From Chitinophaga skermanii (lineage in GTDB: Bacteria > Bacteroidota > Bacteroidia > Chitinophagales > Chitinophagaceae), in assembly GCF_003259335.1 (NCBI RefSeq), contig NZ_QLLL01000006.1, positions 248,001-312,000 on the forward strand: a stretch of DNA of 64,000 nt, given 5' to 3'. A model generated the notes under the pieces. That model made no database searches, was not told the DNA's origin, and was given only the letters and a program-made list of their open reading frames with translations. Each line of letters opens with the position of its first letter. Positions within the stretch are counted from its first letter, which is position 1. A program made the translations under genes and the position numbers. This document shows positions 8,647 to 16,900 of the stretch, piece after piece.

Positions 8647-8675
8647 GCAACAGGCGTTTTTTAGGCGCCTATTGC
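8647..8675. terminator. Hairpin between convergent genes
   Basis: GCAACAGGCG (8647-8656) pairs with CGCCTATTGC (8666-8675) with one mismatch. It lies between the convergent Crp-type and OmpA-type genes and can serve both. Six A precede it, giving a U-tract on the minus strand. Confidence 0.6.
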
Positions 8676-8711
8676 TAACTTGTTGCTCATAAAATCAAAA
8701 CAGGTCTATTA

Positions 8712-9569
8712 TTACCTTTGAGGAGTTTCTAATAATTTAAAGAATTGGTCTAATTCCGGTAAGATCACGATTCTTGTTCTTCTATTTTTACTTCTACCTT
8801 CTGCTGTATCGTTCGTGGTTACTGGTACATATTCACTACGTCCTGCTGCCGTCATTCTTGCCGGTGGAATATGGTATTCGTTTTGTAAGATACGAACCAC
8901 GCTGGTAGCACGTTTCACACTCAAATCCCAGTTATCTAATAATACGCCGCGTGCGAATGGTACCGGGTCCGTATGCCCTTCCACCATAAACTCTATCTGC
9001 GGTTGGTTATTCAGCACTTTCGCTACTTTGCCAAGTACTTCGCGTGCTCGATCGGTTACTTCGTACGAACCGGTTTTGAATAATAGTTTGTCGGAAATGT
9101 CTATGTAAACAACCCCTTTATCTATCTTAATGTCAATATCTTGGTCGTCCATGTTCCCTATCACGCCTTTTAAATTCATCACCAATGCCATGTTCAAGGA
9201 ATCTTTACGCGCCATAGCAGATTGTAAATCTTTGATGTACGCATCTTTTGAATTGATATTGGCGAGTGATTTTTGAATACTTTCTGCTTGGGAGCTGGAG
9301 ATAACAGACAAGTCGCGTAAATGACCAATCATTTGGTCGTTATTCGCACGTTCTTGTGCAATCTGTGCATTCAAATGGGTGATTTGTTGTTGGGATAAAG
9401 CGTTTTGCTTCTTTAATTCGTTGTTACAATCTTGTAATGCTTGTTGGGAAGTATTGTATTTTGATTGTAATTGCGTGTACCTCGCTTCAGATTCTTTCAA
9501 CTTTTTAGGTGCTGAACACGATGCTAAAAAGGCAATTAATACGGCTGAAGCGGCTAATTGTAATCTCAT
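8712..9569 (-). CDS. OmpA/MotB-family lipoprotein with coiled coil
   Basis: A 285-residue lipoprotein that probably tethers the outer membrane to peptidoglycan. The lipobox LASC places the lipidated cysteine at C18. Residues 25-125 are a heptad-rich coiled coil (KESEARYTQLQSKYN, then QALQDCNNELKKQNAL). Residues 150-275 are an OmpA_C domain: DKLLFKTGSYEVTDRAREVL, EFMVEGHTDPVP, NWDLSVKRATSVVRIL, AGRSEYVPV and KNRRTRIVI. These contain the NxDLSxxRA and RxNRRxRI-type diaminopimelate-binding signatures. It lacks membrane segments, so it is not a MotB stator protein. It is monocistronic, with a long upstream region that contains two terminator-like hairpins. Confidence 0.93.
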   Translation of the reverse strand: MRLQLAASAVLIAFLASCSAPKKLKESEARYTQLQSKYNTSQQALQDCNNELKKQNALSQQQITHLNAQIAQERANNDQMIGHLRDLSVISSSQAESIQKSLANINSKDAYIKDLQSAMARKDSLNMALVMNLKGVIGNMDDQDIDIKIDKGVVYIDISDKLLFKTGSYEVTDRAREVLGKVAKVLNNQPQIEFMVEGHTDPVPFARGVLLDNWDLSVKRATSVVRILQNEYHIPPARMTAAGRSEYVPVTTNDTAEGRSKNRRTRIVILPELDQFFKLLETPQR

Positions 9570-9727
9570 GACTTCTTCTTTTAGGTAAACAATTTTTCAT
9601 TCTCTCTTTCACAAAGTCGATCATCTTCTTCTTTACAATTGCAAAGCTACTAGGCTTTGAAAGGGTGAGCAATGATGATGGTCATGCATATACTGATGTT
9701 GATCAGTTGTGCTAAGTAGTGCCATGT

Positions 9728-9760
9728 AAAAAGCCCGTGTCTACTGTGTAGATACGGGCT
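9728..9760 (-). terminator. Rho-independent terminator-like hairpin in a divergent intergenic region
   Basis: On the minus strand AGCCCGTATCTA pairs with TAGACACGGGCT (one mismatch) around a 5-base loop and is followed by TTTTT. It points toward the OmpA gene but lies upstream of it, so it must end some other transcript or act as an attenuator in the OmpA leader. Confidence 0.65.
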
Positions 9761-9820
9761 ACATTTGGGGTTTGACTAGCTTGATAAGTGTATGTGTATA
9801 TGTTAAAACCGAATTCATGA

Positions 9821-9850
9821 AAAAGGCAACCACCTAGCAGGTTGCCTTTT
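9821..9850. terminator. Symmetric hairpin with U-tracts on both strands
   Basis: Perfect 11-bp arms AAAAGGCAACC / GGTTGCCTTTT with an 8-base loop. On the minus strand it ends TTTTT and on the plus strand TTTT. It lies between two divergent genes, where no protein-coding transcript would need to end. A minus-strand TAATTTTG (9901-9908) could be a -7 element for a short RNA of about 80 bases ending here; no matching -33 box was found. Confidence 0.6.
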
Positions 9851-10053
9851 AACTTATTGTGTGTATGATAAAAAGCTTGTTTGTGCTGTGTTTGATGACA
9901 CAAAATTACGGCGCGGCAAAAACCTGGGGAATGACGAAGGGTTAAAAATGGGCTGATAATGGTCATTTACCGTTTGGCATCAAACTATCATCCGTAGAAA
10001 TTAAGTATATTGAACCCGCGAAAACCTTAACACCACTATATTTTAAGCAATCC

Positions 10054-11763
10054 ATGAAAAGATTCTATACCTTGCGCGCCCGGGGTTTTATAGTATTACT
10101 AATGCTCATTTTCTCGGCCTGTACGAACCAAACCGCCGAAGATTTTGTGAGTTCCATTCCCGATCCCAAGAAAATTGATGGGGGCTATGTAAGCAATCCG
10201 GACAACCTCATTAGCACCGGCGCCGTGAGCGACATCAACACCCAATTATCGGCCTTAGACCAAGCAGGCAAAGCACAAGTGGCGGTGGTACTACTCCATA
10301 GTATCGGGGATAAAGATTCTCGCCAATTTGCCCACGAATTATTTAATCATTGGGGAATTGGGAATAAGGAAACAAATAATGGCTTATTGATATTGATGGT
10401 AGAAGATGCCCGCAAAATTGTTTTTGAAACGGGCTTGGGACTGGAAGGCGATCTACCTGATGTAATTTGCTTCCGTATACAACAAGAATACATGGTGCCG
10501 CGCATGAAAGAAAACAATTATGATGCAGCCTTTATAGATGGTGTGCGTTCCGTTGTTTCCGTTATGAATAACGGCAATTACCAATACCAATTCGATAAAT
10601 TCGCGCCTTCTAATGACGATCATTCCTTAATAGATCCTGTTACGGTTGATTTAACCAATACCCCCATGCCAACAGCCCCTGTTGCACCACAAGGTATCAT
10701 CAGCAACAATAGTAACAGCAGTGTACAAGATGATACCCCTATGGTAGATGGTGGTGATATGGCTAGTGCCGGTACGGTAGAATATGCTCCTGGAGAATTA
10801 ACACAACAATACGACGACGCCTCATCTTATACAGGTGGGGAAATAGAAGAGCCCTTCTTCTTTGGCGCATTCTTCATGTTAATTGGTACGGCTATTTTAC
10901 TACGTGCTGTGTTTGGTGGTAAAGCACCTAGTAAAACAGATGCTTCGAAAGAACCGGTTTCGTTGAAAGACTTACCTAATAAATATTTCAGGCCCCGCTT
11001 TTTTGGTAACATAGCAGTACATGGTACTGTTATTGTATTAGCATTTGTGTGCATCAAGTTTTTCAAATGGCACTTAGGCTTCTTTGCGGCTTGGGGATTG
11101 TATTACGTAGCATGGACATTATTGATGCATATTGCCTTTGCCTTTACAGCCATTTGTATAGCAACAGCCAACCGTACAGCTGAGCCCCATCAACGTTGGT
11201 GGAATTATGCTTATGGGAATGTTGGATTGAAAATAGCAGCGTACATGTTTCCTATCCCGGGCTTATTCTTGTATAAAAAGTATGTAGATAGCCAGATGAA
11301 TAAGTACCGTAACGTGCAGTACAATTGCCCGAATTGCTATCACCCGATGGATAAACTGGAAGAATCGGAAGAAGACGCTTACTTGGAACATGGTAGGCAG
11401 GTGGAAGAACGTATTAAAAGCGTGGATTATGATGTATGGCTATGTAGTACCTGTAAACACGTGCTTACATTAGCTTACAACAACATGTATTCAGCGGCTT
11501 GTAGTTGCCCAAGTTGTCATCATTATACATTTGAAATGAAAAGCGATGTTGTTACGCGTAGTGCTACGGAAGATCATAGCGGGTCGGGATACAGGGTGTA
11601 TACTTGTGCGGCGTGCAGTAACTCTAAAAGATATAATTACACCATTCCGAGGAAGTCGAGCAGCTCGTCAAGCAGCGGCAGTTCGTCTAGTTCTTCGAGC
11701 AGCTCCAGTTCTAGCTGGGGTGGTGGCTCGTCGGGTGGTGGTGGTGCCAGCAGTAGTTGGTAA
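10054..11763 (+). CDS. TPM-domain (YgcG-like) membrane lipoprotein with zinc ribbons and Ser/Gly tail
   Basis: The 569-residue product starts with a lipoprotein signal (LIFSAC, C23). The TPM domain (about 40-170) includes VSNPDNLIS, ALDQAGKAQVAVVLLHSI, FNHWGIGNKETNNGLLILM and FETGLGLEGDLPD. It is followed by a Thr/Pro/Asn-rich linker and three to four membrane segments between about 270 and 410. Two cysteine clusters lie further on (CPNCYHP, then CSTCKH, CSCPSCHH and CAAC), and the chain ends in a Ser/Gly-rich tail (SSWGGGSSGGGGASSSW). TPM proteins with Gly-rich tails are known in bacteria and plant chloroplasts; their role in envelope or photosystem repair is only partly understood. The zinc-ribbon insertion between membrane region and tail is less common. 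It is monocistronic. Confidence 0.88.
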   Translation: MKRFYTLRARGFIVLLMLIFSACTNQTAEDFVSSIPDPKKIDGGYVSNPDNLISTGAVSDINTQLSALDQAGKAQVAVVLLHSIGDKDSRQFAHELFNHWGIGNKETNNGLLILMVEDARKIVFETGLGLEGDLPDVICFRIQQEYMVPRMKENNYDAAFIDGVRSVVSVMNNGNYQYQFDKFAPSNDDHSLIDPVTVDLTNTPMPTAPVAPQGIISNNSNSSVQDDTPMVDGGDMASAGTVEYAPGELTQQYDDASSYTGGEIEEPFFFGAFFMLIGTAILLRAVFGGKAPSKTDASKEPVSLKDLPNKYFRPRFFGNIAVHGTVIVLAFVCIKFFKWHLGFFAAWGLYYVAWTLLMHIAFAFTAICIATANRTAEPHQRWWNYAYGNVGLKIAAYMFPIPGLFLYKKYVDSQMNKYRNVQYNCPNCYHPMDKLEESEEDAYLEHGRQVEERIKSVDYDVWLCSTCKHVLTLAYNNMYSAACSCPSCHHYTFEMKSDVVTRSATEDHSGSGYRVYTCAACSNSKRYNYTIPRKSSSSSSSGSSSSSSSSSSSSWGGGSSGGGGASSSW

Positions 11764-11769
11764 CATGTA

Positions 11770-11808
11770 AATAGCATGCTGGACATGGCGGCATTCCAGC
11801 ATGCTATT
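11770..11808. terminator. Bidirectional terminator
   Basis: Perfect 14-bp arms AATAGCATGCTGGA / TCCAGCATGCTATT with an 11-base loop, located between the convergent TPM and AhpD-like genes. It is followed by TT C TTT on the plus strand. Confidence 0.8.
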
Positions 11809-11812
11809 TTCT

Positions 11813-12274
11813 TTATACAGTGGCCGGTGTTTCTACAGCCGGTTGTAAATGAGAGCTAACCCCAATGCGGTTCCATGCATTAATGATAACGGTAGCCATA
11901 ATAATTTGGGCCGTTTTTTCTTGCCCGAATAAAGCGATGGCCTTTTCGTACGTAGGTTCTGTTAAACCAGCATGTGCAATCAATGTAACTTCTTCTACGA
12001 TCGCAAAAATCAAGCGTTGTGCTTCAGTAAACACTTCCCCAGATTCGCGCCAAGCGCTTGTTAAAATTACTTGTTGTACAGTAGCGCCTGCTTTAATGGC
12101 ATCGCGGGCATGGGAGTCAACACAATAACCGCAGCCATTGATTTGAGAAGCCCTCAGTTTAATCAATTCTTTATCAATAGGATCAATATCAAATGCTGCT
12201 TGCGTGGCATCAAATGCAATCATAGCTTTATATGCGCCAGGTACTACTACACCTGTTTTGAATCTTTGTTTCAT
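11813..12274 (-). CDS. AhpD-like carboxymuconolactone decarboxylase family protein
   Basis: A 153-residue cytoplasmic protein of the AhpD/CMD fold. The catalytic motif INGCGYCVDSHARDA contains C48-x2-C51-x3-H55, the redox pair and proton relay of alkylhydroperoxidase AhpD-type enzymes. Helical regions before and after (ELIKLRASQ, WRESGEVFTEAQRLIF) fit the family, and length is normal. The likely role is peroxide or other small-molecule detoxification. It is divergent from the MocR regulator at 12454, and three copies of a decamer operator lie in the 180-base region between them, so MocR very likely controls this gene. Confidence 0.92.
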   Translation of the reverse strand: MKQRFKTGVVVPGAYKAMIAFDATQAAFDIDPIDKELIKLRASQINGCGYCVDSHARDAIKAGATVQQVILTSAWRESGEVFTEAQRLIFAIVEEVTLIAHAGLTEPTYEKAIALFGQEKTAQIIMATVIINAWNRIGVSSHLQPAVETPATV

Positions 12275-12314
12275 GGTTATTTGTTTTCGTTTGATAGTAC
12301 AAAGTTGAGGGATT

Positions 12315-12453
12315 ACTGGTATGCATTAATAGACCAGTTAGAAGTTATTACCTAGTCCAGTTTTTCTGTGCCTTTATGCGTAATTCAACACAATATTGTA
12401 CTTTTGTTGGTACAGATTTATCTACAAGGAAGCAATTACAAAGTAGTCCAGTT
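12315..12453. promoter_or_regulatory. MocR operator repeats in divergent promoter region
   Basis: The decamer TAGTCCAGTT occurs at 12353-12362 and 12444-12453, with a one-base variant TAGACCAGTT at 12330-12339 exactly 23 bp before the first. ACTGGT at 12315-12320 is an inverted copy of the ACCAGT core. Read on the minus strand the core is AACTGGACTA, which resembles the CTGGAC-type direct repeats reported for MocR members such as TauR and PdxR. TACTTTTG (12399-12406) fits the -7 promoter consensus for the rightward gene. The third copy abuts the MocR start codon, consistent with autoregulation. Confidence 0.7.
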
Positions 12454-13923
12454 ATGTTACCTTACAGCAAGCTTATCCCCGTTAATAAAAAGGCTGATAC
12501 GGCTGTTTATTTGCAGATCAGCAATGCGTTTATCAAGAATATTCGTCGTGGTATACTTAAATCCGGCCTAAAGCTGCCGAGTTCCCGTGTATTAGCCACG
12601 TTATTACATGTAAATCGCAATACCATTAATGCGGCCTTGGATGAATTACAAGCCCAGGGATGGATAGATATACAACCTAGGAAGGGTATTTTTGTAGCAC
12701 AGAATTTACCGGTCGTAAAACCAACGATACTTTCGGCCGATCAAATCCAGTCGCGCTATGCTAGTAGTACTAATTACAATATTCACCCGCTAAAGGTTTC
12801 AACGCCATTGGCAACCATGGCGCCGCCGTATTTCAAATTATACATCGATGATGGGTTTCCCGATACGCGTTTAGCACCATTAGACTTATTGGCCCGCGAG
12901 ATTCGTAGGCAAGCGCATTTACCGGCTATGCGGAAATATCTTACATACGGGGCACCGGTAGGTACAGGCCCCTTGTTAGAAGCCTTGGTGAATGTATTAT
13001 CGGAAACGCGGGGTTTGAATGTTCAACCCAACAATATCCTCATAACAAACGGGGCGCAGATGGGTATTTACTTGGTGGCACGTACCTTGTTACAGGAAGG
13101 CGACCAGGTAATTGTAACAGAACCCAACTACTTTTCAGCGAATCTTACGTTTCAACAAGCAGGTGCCATGTTAAACCGTGTACCTGTAGATGAGAACGGG
13201 ATGGATATCGACGCGGTAGAAATGATTTGTAAGAAGAAGAAGATTCGCTTGCTTTATGCAGTGCCTCATCACCACCACCCTACTACCGTTACATTAAGTC
13301 CAGAAAGGCGTATGCGCCTATTGGAACTGGCCGCCAAATACAAATTTGCCATCATCGAAGATGATTACGATTACGAGTTTCACTATACGAGCAACCCCAT
13401 TTTACCGATGGCTAGCTTGGATAATCATGGGAACGTGATTTACATAGGAACGCTTAATAAATCGTTGGCGCCTACTATACGCGTAGGCTTTATTGTAGCC
13501 CCTTCTAACTTCATAGAGATCGCAGCACAAATGAGGCGGATGATCGATTTCCAAGGCAATGCATTATTGGAAAATGCGTTGGCAGAATTGTACAAGAACG
13601 GCACCATCATGCGGCATATCAATAAAGTACAGAAGATTTACCACGAGCGGCGCGACCATTTCTGTGAACTACTATCCACTAAATTAGCCGGCAGGGTGGA
13701 ATTTCATGTACCCAATGGTGGTATGTCGGTTTGGACGCACTTCCCTACTCGACCATTAGAAAAAATTGCCGAGCATGCCATGCAAATGGGACTACGTATT
13801 CCGAATTACAGGACTTACAACACAGGGAAAGTGGATTATAATTCAATTAGGATGGGTTTCGCTTCTTTATCGTTAGCAGAGCAGGATAAAGCCGTTGATA
13901 TTTTGGCTGCCTGCGTGCCCTGA
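12454..13923 (+). CDS. MocR-type transcription regulator (GntR winged helix plus aminotransferase domain)
   Basis: A 489-residue regulator from the ATG at 12454; an upstream in-frame ATG at 12376 would add 26 residues unlike the family. Residues 5-85 are a GntR winged helix (VYLQISNAFIKNIRRGILKSG, LPSSRVLA, VNRNTINAALDELQAQGW). Residues 120-489 have the fold-I aminotransferase shape with the PLP lysine K336 in GTLNKSLAP. IIEDDYDYEF, YGAPVGTGPL and RVGFIVAP are also typical. VPHHHHPTTVTLSPERR replaces the more usual TPSHQFPTG version. MocR proteins bind PLP and regulate vitamin B6, GABA or taurine genes. Here the divergent AhpD-like gene is the likely target. Confidence 0.93.
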   Translation: MLPYSKLIPVNKKADTAVYLQISNAFIKNIRRGILKSGLKLPSSRVLATLLHVNRNTINAALDELQAQGWIDIQPRKGIFVAQNLPVVKPTILSADQIQSRYASSTNYNIHPLKVSTPLATMAPPYFKLYIDDGFPDTRLAPLDLLAREIRRQAHLPAMRKYLTYGAPVGTGPLLEALVNVLSETRGLNVQPNNILITNGAQMGIYLVARTLLQEGDQVIVTEPNYFSANLTFQQAGAMLNRVPVDENGMDIDAVEMICKKKKIRLLYAVPHHHHPTTVTLSPERRMRLLELAAKYKFAIIEDDYDYEFHYTSNPILPMASLDNHGNVIYIGTLNKSLAPTIRVGFIVAPSNFIEIAAQMRRMIDFQGNALLENALAELYKNGTIMRHINKVQKIYHERRDHFCELLSTKLAGRVEFHVPNGGMSVWTHFPTRPLEKIAEHAMQMGLRIPNYRTYNTGKVDYNSIRMGFASLSLAEQDKAVDILAACVP

Positions 13924-13999
13924 TGCTATTTGCCTAGTGTTTGTGAATATCGTATCATTGCGTGCTTGGCGGCTAAAACCGGCAGCATGGAATGACAAC

Positions 14000-16900
14000 A
14001 TGAATATTTCAGGAATAGAGTTTTTCGATGAGTTACTAGAGTGTGTACAAAGTGGGATGCCTTTTCACGATCAATACGTGCGTATGCGCGCGATTTTGGA
14101 ACGAGCGTGCAAATTGTTAACGATACACGAGAACATTCAATTTTCGAACCTATTTTCCCGTTTAAACTATGTTTGTCATACCACTGCCCTCTCCAAACGC
14201 AAAACTTACCAAATCAATACATTCAGGATACATGCAAACCAAGTATTAAAAACGGGGTATCAACCTACGGAAGACGAATATTTACATGATCTGAAAGCAC
14301 TTTGTTATGCCTTGCATCATTTTTTCGCGGTAGACATTCCAGCGGAACTATCTGCATTATTACCATTAATTGATTTATACGAGCCGAAAGCCCGTGTAAA
14401 TGGAATTAAATACGATCGCATCCGGGTAGAGGTAGTAGATATAGACCAAGACTATTTATACGCCATTGATGAAGAAAATGCAGCAGACGAGCCTGTAAAA
14501 ATCAAGCATCATGAAACAGGCTTTAACTTGGAGTTTAATGAAACAATTGGAAAGCTGTGGAAAGATTGCCAGTTGAACTTAATTGACGTAGTGGTAGATG
14601 AGGACAACATCTACTATCCAGCTATCATCATCCTAGAACCAGATTACTTAATAGATATTAGTGCATTGGCTGAATGTATGAAGGAATATGGCAATTCGCC
14701 ATTGAACTACATACAAAGCAAATTCGAGGCTTTGCGCAATACGAAGCATATATTACTGGGTAACGCGGCGAACCAATTCTTAGATGAATTTGTGAACGAG
14801 CAGCCCGGTGAACCGGTAGAATACAAAAAGGCCATTATGAAGGCTTTCAAGACCTTGCCGTTTGAGTATTCTACCTGTGTTGACTTAAAAGAGAAATCGA
14901 ACGAAATGAGTTTCTTTATGGAAACAAAATCCCAGTTCGACAACATCAAAAGAGTGGTGGCGAAAGCTTTCCCCCCGAAACATATTAACAGGGAAAACGC
15001 CTTATTAGAACCTAGTTTTATATGTGAACAACTGGGCGTACAAGGTAGGCTCGATTACTTACAATTACAGTCTAACACGAATGAACAATTTGTGATAGAA
15101 TTAAAATCGGGCAAGGCTCCATTCCCGGAAGATAATATCGCTTTAATAGGCAAGAACCATCGTTCCCAGCTTTTCATCTATCAAATTTTGATACAAAAAG
15201 TATTGGGCATCCCGTTTTCACAACTGAAAGCATTTATCCTCTATTCAAAATACACGGATGAAGATGCGAACTTACGTGTTTCACAGCCTTATATGACGGC
15301 CATCAAGGAAATCTTGAATATCCGGAATTTAATTGTAGCTAACGAACACAAGATAGCCACAGATGCGGCGGAAAATGAAACGAAGAATATTATACATGCC
15401 ATTACACCGGAGAACCTTGTTAATGTAGTTGGTTCTACGAACAAAAATTTCATAGAACGATTTATTGTTCCGCAGATTAATGCATTTAAGCAGCCGTTTG
15501 CGCAGGCTTCTCCTTTAGCCTTGGCTTATTTCCATAGCTTTTATGCATTTGTAACAAAAGAGCATTACATATCGAAAGCGGGCGATACGGAATATGATAG
15601 CAATAAAGGTATTGCTAGTTTATGGTTGAGTTCTTTGGAAGAGAAATTCGAAGCGGGAGAAATTTTGTACGATTTAACCATTACAAAGCAGCAAGCAGCA
15701 GCAGCGAAACCTACGATTACATTAGATATACCAATTTACGAGAAAGAGTTTCTACCCAATTTCCGTGTAGGTGATATTGTGATCCTCTATCAAAGAAATC
15801 ACATTACCGATAATGTAACCAATAAGCAAATCTTTAAAGGTTCCATTGAAGCCTTATCACCCCATAGCATTACGATTCGTTTACGCAACCAACAACGCAA
15901 TGCATCGGTGATACCGATGGAGAGTAAATACGCTGTAGAACATGATCATATTGACGCATCGTATACAGCGATGTACCGAGGATTGTATGCTTTATTACAG
16001 GCAAATAACGATCGTGTATCATTGTTATTACATCAACGTGCCCCATTAGTTGATGAGCGATTGCAGCTTACTACCAACCACCATTCAGAAGAGGTGACGA
16101 ATATTGTACGGAAAGCCAAGCAAGCAAAGGATTATTTCCTGTTGATTGGTCCACCCGGTACAGGTAAAACGTCTGTAGCATTGAAACACATGTTGGAGGA
16201 GTTTTACAGTGATGATGCATGCAATATTCTTTTGCTTTCATATACGAACCGTGCAGTAGATGAAATTTGTGAATGTTTGGAAACGGTGCAACAGCAGCCA
16301 CATTATATCCGCATTGGTTCTGCCTTATCGTGCGACCCTCGTTTTAGGCATCGATTATTAGATGAAGTGATAGCGGGTTGTAATAACCGTACAGAGGTGC
16401 GTGATGTAGTGCAACAACACCGGGTGTTTGTGGGTACGGTGGCTTCCGTTTCGGGGAAGATGGAATTGTTTAAGTTGAAGCACTTCCAAGTATCGATCGT
16501 TGATGAAGCGTCGCAGATATTGGAACCACATTTGTTGGGGATTTTATCGGCTAAAGACGTTGAGGGGCGCAATGCAATTGATAAATTCATCCTCATTGGC
16601 GACCATAAACAATTACCGGCTGTGGTATTGCAAAGTGCAGAAGAGGCCATGGTGAAAGATCCCAACTTGCAAGCCATTGGGTTAATTAATCGGAATAACT
16701 CGTTATTCGAGCGTTTACACCGTTTGCATAAACATGATGCCGATTCTCCATTGTGGAGCATGTTACATAAGCAAGGACGCATGCACCCTAGCATTGCCTT
16801 GTTCCCGAACTACGCGTTCTACCAAGCACAATTGCACCCAGTGCCTACGCCTCATCAATCGGGGGATATTGGGTTTACACAATTTGATGAACATAACCCG

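Noticed and set aside
9712-9966. 84-residue minus-strand frame
   Set aside because: It runs through two terminator-like hairpins and shows no protein-like composition.
11640-11763. Ser/Gly-rich end of the TPM protein as a frameshift or assembly artefact
   Set aside because: Gly/Ser-rich tails are normal for YgcG-like TPM proteins, and the frame closes cleanly before a terminator.
16303-16794. 163-residue minus-strand frame inside the nuclease-helicase gene
   Set aside because: It is antisense to the conserved helicase motifs; codon bias and homology favour the plus strand.
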